Notes under the pieces: model-generated
What the model was told of the DNA's origin: nothing
The model's input: only the letters and a program-made list of their open reading frames with translations
Database searches by the model: none
Assembly (NCBI GenBank): GCA_937957915.1
Contig: CALGNZ010000013.1
Span: forward strand, 1 to 48,789
Reading direction: 5' to 3'
Length of the DNA: 48,789 nt
From: an uncultured Granulosicoccaceae bacterium
GTDB lineage: Bacteria; Pseudomonadota; Gammaproteobacteria; Granulosicoccales; Granulosicoccaceae
Part shown: piece by piece, positions 1 to 9,203 of the stretch
Numbering within the stretch: the stretch's first letter is position 1
Layout: the number at the start of each line of letters is the position of its first letter
Program-made: the position numbers and the translations under genes

Positions 1-1196
1 TAACGTATTGCTCGAACATTCACCCTGGAGAAACCTGGCCTGAAATACGAAGCAACCTTGATCGCTACATCCCCGAGATCAGCCAGAACCTGCCACAGAC
101 CAGCCGCTTTGGCATTGGCCTGCGACTGTCAGCCGAAGCCACCAAAGCACTTGCAGACCCGGCCAATTTGTCCGAATTCAAAGACTACCTGCAACAGCAA
201 AACGTCTATGTGTTTACCATCAACGGCTTCCCGTATGGTCCGTTCCATGGCACGAGGGTAAAGGAAGATGTGTATCTGCCAGACTGGAAAGACCCGGAGC
301 GCCTGCGATACACCAATCAGATTGCCGATGTGTTTGCGCAATTTCTACCAGACAACGTTACAGGCAGCATCAGTACCGTACCCGGCGCATTCAAAGCCTG
401 TGTAAACAACAGCCACGACATCGAATTAATGGCGGAACAGATGGTGGCTCATGCGGCTCATCTGATCGAACTCGAGAGAACGACAGGAGCATCGATCAAC
501 CTGGCACTGGAGCCAGAGCCCTGTTGCTTTCTGGAAACCATTGATGAGTCAGTCGACTTCTTCAAACACCACCTGTTCGGGAAAAAATCAATAGAGCAGC
601 TTGCCACAGCAGTTAACGTTGACCCGAAACAGGCACTGTCACTGCTTCGCAAACATCTAACGCTATGCCTGGACCTGTGTCATGCAGCAGTGGAGTTCGA
701 GGACGCGAAAACCTGCGTGGAAAAGCTCCGGACAGCCGAAATCACCGTTGGCAAAATGCAAATTAGCGCAGGCCTTAAGCTAGATAATGTTAATCAGCAG
801 ACTGCGGAAATCCTAAAGCCATTCGACGACAACGTTTATCTGCACCAGGTAATAGAGAAAAATGGCGATCAAATTAATCGCTACAAAGACCTGCCCGACG
901 CCTTCGCCAGGCTATCTCAACACGGCCAATCCGACATACACGACAAGCCGGTTTCAGACAGGGAATGGCGAGTGCACTTTCATGTGCCAATTTTTCTGGA
1001 CGACCTTGGTGAGTTCTCGTCTACCCAGTTTTTTATTCGAGAAATACTATCGATGCACAAACGCTCGCCAATTAGCGAGCATCTCGAAGTTGAAACCTAC
1101 ACCTGGAATGTTTTACCTGAGCAATATCGACAGCAATCAATGGCCAAAGCAATTTCGCGTGAGTTGAACTGGGTTGTTGAGCAACTGGCTGACTGA
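1..1196 (+). CDS. eboE: EboE family metabolite traffic protein (5' edge-truncated)
   Basis: The frame is open from base 3 and gives about 397 residues. It begins TYCSNIHPGETW, a typical start of EboE, so only a few codons are missing at the left edge. EboE is a TIM-barrel protein related to sugar-phosphate isomerases/epimerases and belongs to the ebo cluster, thought to serve transport or handling of a prenylated or polyketide-like metabolite; its reaction is unknown. Possible metal-site segments appear in barrel order: LALEPEPC, CLDLCHAAVEF, HFHVPIF and LEVETYTW. An internal TTG at 168 is not a likely start, because conserved sequence lies upstream of it. Other ebo genes, if present, lie outside the window. 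The family call is good; the function is unproven. Confidence 0.85.
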   Translation, partial: TYCSNIHPGETWPEIRSNLDRYIPEISQNLPQTSRFGIGLRLSAEATKALADPANLSEFKDYLQQQNVYVFTINGFPYGPFHGTRVKEDVYLPDWKDPERLRYTNQIADVFAQFLPDNVTGSISTVPGAFKACVNNSHDIELMAEQMVAHAAHLIELERTTGASINLALEPEPCCFLETIDESVDFFKHHLFGKKSIEQLATAVNVDPKQALSLLRKHLTLCLDLCHAAVEFEDAKTCVEKLRTAEITVGKMQISAGLKLDNVNQQTAEILKPFDDNVYLHQVIEKNGDQINRYKDLPDAFARLSQHGQSDIHDKPVSDREWRVHFHVPIFLDDLGEFSSTQFFIREILSMHKRSPISEHLEVETYTWNVLPEQYRQQSMAKAISRELNWVVEQLAD

Positions 1197-1357
1197 TGTG
1201 CGACAACCCGGTAACGAACTTAGGTGGCCTCAATGACAAAAGTCAGGTGTAACGATATCGTTCAGAGAAATCATAATCCGTTGCAGGGCGCACGTTTTAC
1301 TTCACGGTGCTGCAACCTCGTTGTGCAACTCAGCGCAGCACCCGGAACACACACCCC

Positions 1358-2335
1358 GTGAATTCACTTTTGCCTGGCTTTAAGGCACTTCAGGATGCAC
1401 TCAATACTCTGGTGGTCGGACAACCGGCACTGGCAGAGAGACTGGCTATCGGTTTGCTGGCCAATGGTCACCTTCTCATTGAAGGTGCTCCAGGCCTTGC
1501 CAAAACCCGTGCCGTCAACGTACTGGCCAGCCTTATTGATGCGAGTTTCAAACGCATCCAGTTCACACCTGACCTGCTGCCGTCTGATATCACCGGCACA
1601 GATATTTTCAAACCGAATGATGGCACCTTTGAGTTCCAGACAGGACCAATATTCAATCAACTCGTGCTTGCTGACGAAATCAATCGTGCACCGGCAAAGG
1701 TTCAGTCAGCACTACTTGAAGCGATGGGGGAACAGCAGGTTAGCATTGGCAACAACACCTACCGCATGCCTGAACTCTTTATGGTAGTGGCCACACAAAA
1801 CCCGATTGAACATGAGGGAACATACAACCTGCCGGAAGCACAGCTCGATCGATTTATGTTACATCTTAAGGTCGACTATCCCTCAGCGGACGCGGAGAAC
1901 GCGATTCTGGAAATCGCGCGGGCTGAACTCTACCAGCCACAGTTACAAACCCCGACTGCAATCCTTAACGCCCACAATGTATTTGCCGCACGCAAAGAAA
2001 TTATGACCCTGCACATGGGCGATGCCGTGCAGCGCTATCTGATCGAATTAATTGTCGCCACTCGAAAAGCGGAAGACTACCAGACCAAAGCTTCCACGCA
2101 GCTGCAACGCGATATCGAGTTTGGTGTTAGCCCCAGAGCAACCATAGCGATTGATCGCTGCGCACGCGCTCGTGCCTGGCTCAGCGGGCGTGATTACGTT
2201 ACGCCGGATGACATCCAGACTGTGGCGCATGATTGCCTGCGACACAGACTGGTACTTAGTCTGGACGCAGAAAGCCGCGGTATCAGCACAGATAGAGTGA
2301 TTGACGATTTACTAAACCTGGTACCAGTTGTATAA
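1358..2335 (+). CDS. MoxR family AAA+ ATPase heading the Bat operon
   Basis: A MoxR-type AAA+ ATPase. Numbered from the GTG at 1358, Walker A is GAPGLAKT (43-50), Walker B is LADEINRAP, and sensor-like VVATQNPIEHEGTY and the arginine-rich LDRFMLHLKVDYP follow; a helical lid domain forms the C-terminus. MoxR proteins are chaperone-like ATPases that work with DUF58 and von Willebrand factor A proteins to mature or activate partner proteins. An upstream GTG at 1307 in the same frame would add 17 unconserved residues. The GTG at 1358 has a GGAA about 10 bases upstream and fits family length, so I prefer it. It ends 20 bases before the DUF58 gene and is probably co-transcribed with it. Confidence 0.92.
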   Translation: MNSLLPGFKALQDALNTLVVGQPALAERLAIGLLANGHLLIEGAPGLAKTRAVNVLASLIDASFKRIQFTPDLLPSDITGTDIFKPNDGTFEFQTGPIFNQLVLADEINRAPAKVQSALLEAMGEQQVSIGNNTYRMPELFMVVATQNPIEHEGTYNLPEAQLDRFMLHLKVDYPSADAENAILEIARAELYQPQLQTPTAILNAHNVFAARKEIMTLHMGDAVQRYLIELIVATRKAEDYQTKASTQLQRDIEFGVSPRATIAIDRCARARAWLSGRDYVTPDDIQTVAHDCLRHRLVLSLDAESRGISTDRVIDDLLNLVPVV

Positions 2336-2355
2336 ATCGCCTGCGGACAACCAGA

Positions 2356-3369
2356 ATGACGGGTAAAAGCTCAGACACAATTAGCCGCATCTATATTTCA
2401 CGCGACCAGCTGTTAAACTTAAGACACGGGCAATCACAATCTATAGCCAGACAAAAATGGCAACACAACTCGAATGTGGCGGGTGAAATACTGTCGAGCA
2501 TAAAAGGTCATGGCATCGAGTTTGCCGACATCAGACTCTACCAACCAGGTGACGAGGTTCGTCACATTGACTGGCGTACCACCGCTCGCACAGGGAGCCC
2601 GTATACTCGAGAATACAACGAAGAGCGACAACAGACGATCTACCTCGGCGTTGATCAGCGAATCAACATGTTTTTCGGATCAGGCATAGAATTCAAATCT
2701 TTCACTAGCGCCCGAATCGCCGCCATCATTGCATGGGCCGCCGTCGACAAAGGCTTGCGACTTGGCGCTACCGTGATTGGCGAAGAGGCGAGCGACAAGG
2801 ATATAACTGGTAAAGGACCGAATGATGAAGCATCCCGAATCAAACAAGGCACAGTAGATTCGGAACCACAATCCGTACGAAAAAAACATTACACGGGCTC
2901 GGTAAGAACAGGTCCGTCAAAACAAACAGCGTTAAAGTTAATTAATGAGCTTACCCTTGCAAACAACGCACTGTCTATAAACTGCTCAACAGACGACGAT
3001 GAGTCAGCAAGTCTGGATAAAATGCTAAAGCATACTCTCGCTCACAGATCACCCGGATCAACCGTCTATCTTATCAGTGACTTTCACGGATTCAATCAGG
3101 ATACCGCCAGAACGCTAACTGCCATCGGCAAAAAATGTCGTATTGTGATGATCCGTATTTCGGATCCGCTCGAGGAGCAGCTCGCGGACTCAGGCACCGT
3201 TGGTATTAACAATGGCACACAACATCAGGCAATCCGGCTAACTGGCAGACGACTGCAAGCGTATCTGCAACATCGTCAGAGATTTCTAAACGATCTACAA
3301 CAGTCTGCAGATAGTAGTGGCGCGCTGTTAACGCACCACCAACCTGACAGCCGATCAATCACGATTTGA
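2356..3369 (+). CDS. DUF58 domain protein of the Bat operon
   Basis: A 337-residue protein with the DUF58 hallmark RLYQPGDEVRHIDW at residues 60-73, followed by TARTGSPY and an EER motif near 89-91. The C-terminal part has a von Willebrand A-like fold (VYLISDFHGF). DUF58 proteins sit directly downstream of MoxR ATPases in many bacteria and are thought to recruit MoxR to its substrates or to the BatA/BatB complex. No signal peptide or membrane segment is seen, so it is probably cytoplasmic. A 75-base gap follows before the next gene. Residues 137-175, around the polar stretch SDKDITGKGPNDEAS, look like a disordered insertion. Confidence 0.88.
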   Translation: MTGKSSDTISRIYISRDQLLNLRHGQSQSIARQKWQHNSNVAGEILSSIKGHGIEFADIRLYQPGDEVRHIDWRTTARTGSPYTREYNEERQQTIYLGVDQRINMFFGSGIEFKSFTSARIAAIIAWAAVDKGLRLGATVIGEEASDKDITGKGPNDEASRIKQGTVDSEPQSVRKKHYTGSVRTGPSKQTALKLINELTLANNALSINCSTDDDESASLDKMLKHTLAHRSPGSTVYLISDFHGFNQDTARTLTAIGKKCRIVMIRISDPLEEQLADSGTVGINNGTQHQAIRLTGRRLQAYLQHRQRFLNDLQQSADSSGALLTHHQPDSRSITI

Positions 3370-3444
3370 CATTTAGTTATTTGAACCAGGCAGCACTCAC
3401 AAGCGGTATCGGCTACTACCAAAAACACAATCGCACGACAGTCT

Positions 3445-4005
3445 ATGACTAAAGCTGAACAACAAACTTTTCTGGAGCAAAATCTGCGAGGCCTGCAAAC
3501 ACCAAACGAAAGCCTGTGGTGGCCCCCTGCGGTGGGCTGGTGGATAATCGCTGTTCTGCTTGTTTTGTTGATCGGGACACTGGTGTACAAACTTCTGCGC
3601 AACCGGTCTTCATCAAAAAGACAGCTGCCTACGATAGCCAGCGAGCTGGAGAATTGCTTTGTTCAGTGGCAGGCCGATCAAGACACCGTGAACTATATCC
3701 ACAGCGTAAGCGCTCTGCTCAAACAATCCGCCATCAGATATGCCGACAGGAAAACTGTCGCACGCCTACACGGACACAAGTGGATTGAGTGGATGGAGCG
3801 CGAGACTGACACCACCTTCAGTAAAGGCACCAGAACATTGCTTAGCCACGGCGCTTATAAAAAGTCGCCTCCTTTACCCGACCTGCAGTCCCATGCGGAA
3901 ATTGCTCAATGGAACCGGCGCTACACTGAAATCTCCTTACTGAACTTGCGTACAAAAAGAAAAAGCATAAAGCGAATAGAAACCGGAATTCCACACAATG
4001 CTTGA
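3445..4005 (+). CDS. DUF4381 domain membrane protein
   Basis: A 186-residue protein matching the DUF4381 family found between DUF58 and BatA genes in gammaproteobacterial Bat operons. It has a short N-terminal tail with the family pattern around LRGLQTPNESLWWPPAVGWW, one transmembrane helix at about residues 31-49, then a basic linker and a soluble helical domain (LLKQSAIRYADR, KWIEWMERET). It is predicted to be anchored in the inner membrane with the helical domain in the cytoplasm. Its stop overlaps the start of batA by 8 bases, which suggests translational coupling. Its molecular role is unknown. Confidence 0.85.
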   Translation: MTKAEQQTFLEQNLRGLQTPNESLWWPPAVGWWIIAVLLVLLIGTLVYKLLRNRSSSKRQLPTIASELENCFVQWQADQDTVNYIHSVSALLKQSAIRYADRKTVARLHGHKWIEWMERETDTTFSKGTRTLLSHGAYKKSPPLPDLQSHAEIAQWNRRYTEISLLNLRTKRKSIKRIETGIPHNA

Positions 4006-4972
4006 CTGGCAATGGCCCTGGGTCGCGCTCGCTCTACCATTACCGTGGCTGGCAAGGCTGCTTATGCCTCCGATACCGCCACGCCCCCAATCAATCCGCG
4101 TGCCTTTTTTTTTAGCGCTCAACAAAAGCGAGCAAGGCACGCAATCGACAAACCACCCTATTGCTCAATACCTGCTGCTGACAGCTATGTGGCTCACGTT
4201 GTTACTCGCAGCCGCCCGGCCGATCTGGTATGGCGAGTCAATTAACGTTGCTACCAGTGGTCGGGATCTGCTACTGCTCGTCGACTTGTCAGATAGTATG
4301 CGGATCGACGACATGATTCAGAACGGCGAGCCCGCACAAAGAATTGATGTCATCAAGACCGTAGCCGCCAATTTCATTTCACGACGCAAAGGCGACCGTA
4401 TCGGCCTTGTCCTGTTTGGCCAGCGCGCATACCTGCAAACCCCGCTTACGCTTGACCACAATTCCGTTGCTATACAACTCACTGAAGCATTACCGGGCTT
4501 TGCAGGTTCATCCACAGCGATTGGTGATGCAATGGGCATGGGTATCAAGTTACTCCGCGATCGCCCCTCCGAGAGCCGGGTAATGATTCTGTTATCGGAC
4601 GGAGCAAACACTTTCGGCAGTAGTCCGCTCGACGCCAAACAAGTTGCGATCGATGCAAAAATTAAAATACACACGATCGCCTTTGGTGCCACTGAACAGA
4701 CAGTAATCAATGACGCAGGTCAACGCGTCACTATTAACCCGTCAAGCGATCTGGACACCGCGACCCTTGAAACAGTTGCCACGGAAACCGGTGGCAGCTA
4801 CTTTCGGGCAAGGAATACCACTGAGCTTGAATCTATCTATTTACTGATCGATAAAATGGAACCATCTCCGGCGGAAGAGTTTGTGAAGCCTGAACGAAGC
4901 CTGTTCCACTGGCCATTAGCGCTGTCGATGTTATGCCTTATTATTGCACTTCACACACGGCGCCTTTGTTGA
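3998..4972 (+). CDS. batA: BatA-like von Willebrand factor A membrane protein
   Basis: A 324-residue BatA-type protein. An N-terminal region with a helix around residues 57-72 is followed by a VWA domain with an intact metal-ion-dependent adhesion site, DLSDSM (D96, S98, S100), and ILLSDGANTFG further on. A second helix lies at about 305-322 near the C-terminus. This two-anchor topology places the VWA domain on the periplasmic face in the known family. BatA and BatB were named for Bacteroides aerotolerance; in other bacteria the complex is linked to stress resistance and virulence. The start overlaps the DUF4381 gene, and the end overlaps or abuts the next VWA gene. Confidence 0.9.
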   Translation: MLDWQWPWVALALPLPWLARLLMPPIPPRPQSIRVPFFLALNKSEQGTQSTNHPIAQYLLLTAMWLTLLLAAARPIWYGESINVATSGRDLLLLVDLSDSMRIDDMIQNGEPAQRIDVIKTVAANFISRRKGDRIGLVLFGQRAYLQTPLTLDHNSVAIQLTEALPGFAGSSTAIGDAMGMGIKLLRDRPSESRVMILLSDGANTFGSSPLDAKQVAIDAKIKIHTIAFGATEQTVINDAGQRVTINPSSDLDTATLETVATETGGSYFRARNTTELESIYLLIDKMEPSPAEEFVKPERSLFHWPLALSMLCLIIALHTRRLC

Positions 4973-6942
4973 TAGTGATTGAGACCTTTGCACAATTCGT
5001 TGCAAACTTTATCTGGCTCAGACCTGGCTGGCTAATGGCTATCCCGATTGCGTTGCTATGGCTGTGGCACCTGTCAAAAAGACAACGCAATGCCGGGTGG
5101 CAAAAGCACATATCCAGTGAGAGCCTTCAACACCTTCGAAGCTCGCATTCAGACCGCAAATACTATCGCTATTTTGCCTTGCCGGTGATTATCGCCATCA
5201 TAGCAATGGCAGGTCCTGCATTGGAATCAAGGCCGACCGGAGCTGCAAAATCGGAACGTGCGACGGTACTGGTGCTTGACCTGTCCCCGTCGATGGCTGT
5301 ACGCGATATACAGCCAGATCGTCTCGCACAGGCAAAATTTAAAACGATTGATATTCTTAGACGGCACAATGACGGCGAGATTGGCCTGATAGTCTATGCC
5401 GCCAACGCCTATCGGGTAACACCGCTTACTGACGACCCGGCCACCATTGAAGCACTGGTGCCAACATTGCACCCCGACATCATGCCTGCGCCTGGCAGCA
5501 ATGTAGAATCCGCAATTGATCTGGCAATCGATATGCTAAGAGAGTCAGGTACGCAAAGCGGAGCAATTATACTGATAACCGATGGCATCACCACTGCGGG
5601 CCAGACCGCAATAGAAGAGAACGCTCCCGGACAATTCAGGTTGTCAGTTTTGGGCGTCGGAACTGAAAAAGGTGATTCAATTCCACTCGAGTCCGGGGTA
5701 GTGACCGATGCAAACCAACAGCCGGTCATTGCCAGGCTCAATGGCCGGGCACTCAAACAACTTGCACAACGCTTCGACGGGCGCTACGCGCGGTGGACAA
5801 CTGATTCAACAGACATAAACAATCTGTTAGCGCAAAAGCCTTTGCGCGCACGAATCAGCCCATCACCCGATTCCATTGATCTCGATGGAACTGGCAGGCA
5901 TGACAAACAACAGTTTGATCGCTATCAGGACATGGGCTACTGGTTACTTTTACCGCTGCTGCTTTTTGCCATGTATGCTTTTAGAAGGAATGCACTACTA
6001 ACCATTGGCCCGCTATTCATTTCTCCGCTATTACTGGTGTCGGCAGATGCAAAGTCTCATGAGCTACACGATATCTGGCGGAGCCTCTGGCTAAACAACG
6101 AGCAGCAGGCACAGGCACTTTTGCACCAGCAAAGCTACGCGCAAGCCTATGAGATGTTCACACGCAACGAGTGGAAAGCCATAGCAGCCTACCATCGAGG
6201 CAAATATATTGAGGCCGCGCAATTGCTCGCCACACCGGTTTATGCAGAAGATTTGTACAATCGAGGCAATGCGCAGGCGTTATCCGGTGACTTGCAGGCG
6301 GCGATAAAAAGCTACTCGCAGGCGCTGTTGTTATACGGTCCAAACGAATCATCCGAACGTGCCGACACGCTATATAATATTAACCTCCTAAAAACCCTGG
6401 TCGAGCGTAACGATGAGCAAAGCTCTGAAAGCGCCAGTGACTCTGCCTATGGTGACGACAATCGCACTGACGGCAACGAAGAAGGTAATGGCGAAGGTAA
6501 CGAGCCTCCAGCCATCACCGATGATGCTACCCCTGATGCCAGTGATACCGGGTCGCAGACCAGAGTCGGAGGCTCAACCGGCCCGGGCCAGTCACTCGAT
6601 CAGCAGTCGCTGGAGGAAAACAATGGCGTCGATTTTGCCGCGCCTGCCAATCCGATTCAGGACGGCACCCTGCCCACTGATGCCAGTGAGCGCTTAAACG
6701 CGCCACCCGGCGAGTCTCAACAACCTGGTAACAGACCGGATCAGGTAGTTGCGCCGCAGATCGCAGAGGAAAGCAACCTGGTTTTATCGCCTTACAGCGA
6801 GCAATGGCTACGCGATCTGCCACAAGACCCTGGTGGGTATCTACGTAGAAAATTCCTGTTTCAGTACCAGACCTCCGAATCACCAGCTTCAGAATCACAA
6901 GCTGATGACAGCCAACCGGCTACCGAGAGCACAAGGTACTAA
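4933..6942 (+). CDS. batB: BatB-BatC fusion: VWA domain plus TPR region
   Basis: A 669-residue fusion. The N-terminal half is BatB-like: two membrane helices at about 33-48 and 79-95, then a VWA domain with site DLSPSM (D116, S118, S120). Two further hydrophobic helices follow, then a BatC-like half with tetratricopeptide-type helices (around LYNRGNAQALSGDLQAAI) and a long acidic, low-complexity tail. The tail ends in a conserved-looking WLRDLPQDPGGYLRRKF segment, typical of the C-terminus of BatB/C fusions. The start is uncertain. The ATG at 4933 overlaps batA by 40 bases, and a GTG at 4975 lies just after the batA stop; neither has a clear ribosome site. The C-terminal domain is predicted to be periplasmic. 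Confidence 0.88.
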   Translation: MPYYCTSHTAPLLIVIETFAQFVANFIWLRPGWLMAIPIALLWLWHLSKRQRNAGWQKHISSESLQHLRSSHSDRKYYRYFALPVIIAIIAMAGPALESRPTGAAKSERATVLVLDLSPSMAVRDIQPDRLAQAKFKTIDILRRHNDGEIGLIVYAANAYRVTPLTDDPATIEALVPTLHPDIMPAPGSNVESAIDLAIDMLRESGTQSGAIILITDGITTAGQTAIEENAPGQFRLSVLGVGTEKGDSIPLESGVVTDANQQPVIARLNGRALKQLAQRFDGRYARWTTDSTDINNLLAQKPLRARISPSPDSIDLDGTGRHDKQQFDRYQDMGYWLLLPLLLFAMYAFRRNALLTIGPLFISPLLLVSADAKSHELHDIWRSLWLNNEQQAQALLHQQSYAQAYEMFTRNEWKAIAAYHRGKYIEAAQLLATPVYAEDLYNRGNAQALSGDLQAAIKSYSQALLLYGPNESSERADTLYNINLLKTLVERNDEQSSESASDSAYGDDNRTDGNEEGNGEGNEPPAITDDATPDASDTGSQTRVGGSTGPGQSLDQQSLEENNGVDFAAPANPIQDGTLPTDASERLNAPPGESQQPGNRPDQVVAPQIAEESNLVLSPYSEQWLRDLPQDPGGYLRRKFLFQYQTSESPASESQADDSQPATESTRY

Positions 6943-8345
6943 TGCCGCGTGTGTACACAAAGAGTCTTGACATTCGAATGTGTTTCGTAAAGTTACTGGT
7001 GACCGGTGTCGTGCTGCTGGCGATTGCCAGCCCCCATGCACAGCCACAGTCTATAACTGCTGAGCAGCCAGCAACCGACTCGCACAGTACGGCACTTCCA
7101 TTGCTCTCCACTTCAGTTACATCAGATCGAAAGCAAGCCTATGTGAGCGAACAGATTTTGATCAGCGTCGACGTGCTGGTACCTGATTCAGCCTTCAATT
7201 TGCGGCAGGAAAAGCTCACTGTCTCAGGAGCCGATGTCTACACACTGTTCAAAACCAGTAGCAACACCGTACACAACGACCAACCCTATCAACGGGTAAG
7301 CACCAGCTATGCACTGTTTTTCAAACGACCAGGCACCTACCGCGTTCCATCGCTGAAAATATCTGCAATGCTGCCTGTATCAGCCGGTGGCGCCGGCGCG
7401 ACAAACAATCCCCGGATCAGCAGCAGCTCGAAGCCTCTGGCCTTGGCAATCAACGCGGCTCCCGCAACTGCGACAAACTGGCTGGCCGCTTTGGACGTCA
7501 CAGCGCAATCAAAGTGGCAATTCGAAGGCAAAAACACATCGTTTGTCGCAGGCCAGCCTGTCACCAGGCGCTTTGATGTACAGATCTCCGGGCAGTTTCC
7601 AACCGCAATTCCAACACCTGACTACTCCGTTCCTGATGGTATTCGACTTTATATTAGTCCGCCGCAGACAGAAAAGCATCATGACAAGTCAGGCGTAAGG
7701 GGCACGCTGACACAGGTTATAACAGTCATTCCGAATAGCGCCGGCGTGTACCAGATACCTTCGCTAAAAATAGATTGGTGGGATATAGCACACCAACAAT
7801 GGAAACAAACGAAAATAGCAGCAGAGACGATCAATGTTCAGCCATCGCCGTTTGCGAGATCCGGACACAGTTTGCTTAATTGGAAATTTTTACTGCTAAT
7901 GGCGGTCACGACTACCGTTGTTTCGGCATTAGGCAGCGGGTTCTACTTTCGTCGCAAGCGCACTGGCGCATCCTTTCAAGCGACTCCCCCAAACGAACAA
8001 CAGGCCTGGTTTACAGTAAAAAATGCACTGAGAAACAAGAACCCGCACAAGGTGAGAAGCACTGTTGTGAAATGGTATTCAGCCATCAATAAAACAAACA
8101 CCACATTTAGAATTGAACAAATCGGCGAAGGCGACGCAGAGTTACAAGAGATATTTAAACAACTCGACGCATCAATTTATAGCAACTCAGGCAATAAAAA
8201 AATTGACTATCGTGCACTCAGAGCACGCCTGCGCAGCTTACGAAGGCAGCTCAAATTAAAAACCGGTACAAACCAGAGCCGCAACAAAAACGAGTCCACC
8301 GGGTTATTGGATCTTTACCCTGTACGTGGCAAGTATTCAAATTGA
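6942..8345 (+). CDS. batD: BatD-like exported and membrane-anchored protein
   Basis: A 467-residue BatD family protein ('oxygen tolerance'). A signal peptide precedes beta-rich immunoglobulin-like domains (VTSDRKQAYVSEQILISVDV; QFPTAIPTPDYSVPDGIRLY). One transmembrane helix lies near residues 310-335, and a cytoplasmic helical tail follows (YRALRARLRSLRRQLK). BatD is usually the last member of the Bat operon and is thought to organise BatA/BatB in the periplasm. The ATG at 6942 shares its A with the stop of batB (TAATG). A second ATG at 6978 would give a neater signal peptide starting MCFVKLLVTG. Both are possible; the first has the coupling geometry. Confidence 0.85.
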   Translation: MPRVYTKSLDIRMCFVKLLVTGVVLLAIASPHAQPQSITAEQPATDSHSTALPLLSTSVTSDRKQAYVSEQILISVDVLVPDSAFNLRQEKLTVSGADVYTLFKTSSNTVHNDQPYQRVSTSYALFFKRPGTYRVPSLKISAMLPVSAGGAGATNNPRISSSSKPLALAINAAPATATNWLAALDVTAQSKWQFEGKNTSFVAGQPVTRRFDVQISGQFPTAIPTPDYSVPDGIRLYISPPQTEKHHDKSGVRGTLTQVITVIPNSAGVYQIPSLKIDWWDIAHQQWKQTKIAAETINVQPSPFARSGHSLLNWKFLLLMAVTTTVVSALGSGFYFRRKRTGASFQATPPNEQQAWFTVKNALRNKNPHKVRSTVVKWYSAINKTNTTFRIEQIGEGDAELQEIFKQLDASIYSNSGNKKIDYRALRARLRSLRRQLKLKTGTNQSRNKNESTGLLDLYPVRGKYSN

Positions 8346-8390
8346 AGACAAAGTCTGCAGACAGGCACGCCAATCGACTCGGCAGTTACA

Positions 8391-8882
8391 TTAGCCCCAA
8401 TCTGAAGGTTGCGACATAAAGCAATAGACTGACGAACGGTTCGCGACCGCTGGATTCTCACCGAGTTGCCAATAGCCAGGGCTTGGCAACTTCGCAAGTG
8501 CTTCCAGTGGCACTTCATATATCGCTATGAATGAGTTATAGGGCTGCTCACAACCATGATGCGACTGTCCTGCCGCCCATGGTTTTCCGGTGGAGGTCAC
8601 TCGACTGTAGGACGATGAAAACACGGCCATATGAACCATATCACCCTCCTCCAGTTTTGCACCGACGAGATTGTGTTCGGACACACTGGTAATTTCAAAT
8701 TTCCTGTCACCGAATACTATAAAGCCGCCTATCACGTCTTCACGGTTGTTGCCACTGAGGATAAACGGCACCGGCGTCCCGTCATTCAACTCGGCGGTTC
8801 CTGACAAAAGATCATTGGCAATCGCCACTCTGGATAAAGTTGCGATAACGGCTGCCACCAGCAGGGTTTTGGATATATTCAA
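8391..8882 (-). CDS. Secreted hypothetical protein
   Basis: A 163-residue protein of unknown function. The first 22 residues form a clear Sec signal peptide (MNISKTLLVAAVIATLSRVAIAN, cleaved after AIA or near it). The mature part is rich in beta strand-like sequence and contains two cysteines (HHGCEQP and VYCFM), which could form a disulfide in the periplasm. No catalytic motif was recognised. It is convergent with batD (45-base gap) and stands alone, with the cyclase-family gene starting 321 bases away on the other strand. It is judged real from its signal peptide and good coding character, not from family recognition. Confidence 0.6.
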   Translation of the reverse strand: MNISKTLLVAAVIATLSRVAIANDLLSGTAELNDGTPVPFILSGNNREDVIGGFIVFGDRKFEITSVSEHNLVGAKLEEGDMVHMAVFSSSYSRVTSTGKPWAAGQSHHGCEQPYNSFIAIYEVPLEALAKLPSPGYWQLGENPAVANRSSVYCFMSQPSDWG

Positions 8883-9203
8883 TCGGGCTCGCTCCAGAAG
8901 TTCTATGCAGAGTCATTAGTAAACTGCATCTTGAATGGCGGTTAAACTGGCCAATTATCTTATCATCGGGTTACCAATACAGCCAACTCCGGCAACACCA
9001 ATGTACACAAACCCGACTGTAGATCAGATTTAGAAAACCCAACTCGCCCGATTAGCACAAATTGATGCGTGCACTCTCATATTTGAGTTATCAACTCAAG
9101 CATTGAAAATTCATCTCAACTCTTGCTCGCAGCGGACGACGGGCGTAACCTTTCGTGGTGGACTGTATGTTCCACTGTCAATCATACAATGGAGGAGAAA
9201 ACT
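8883..9203. promoter_or_regulatory. Divergent intergenic region with palindrome
   Basis: A 321-base region between two divergent genes. It contains a perfect inverted repeat, TTGAGTT-ATC-AACTCAA, at 9083-9099, and a related half-site CTCAACTC about 20 bases further on. A weaker hairpin, GTGGA...TCCAC, lies at 9158-9175. A strong ribosome site, GGAGGA, lies at 9191-9196, eight bases before the ATG of the cyclase-family gene. The palindrome is about 105 bases upstream of that start and could be an operator. No gene is supported here: codons upstream of 9204 in the same frame look like leader, not coding. Confidence 0.4.
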
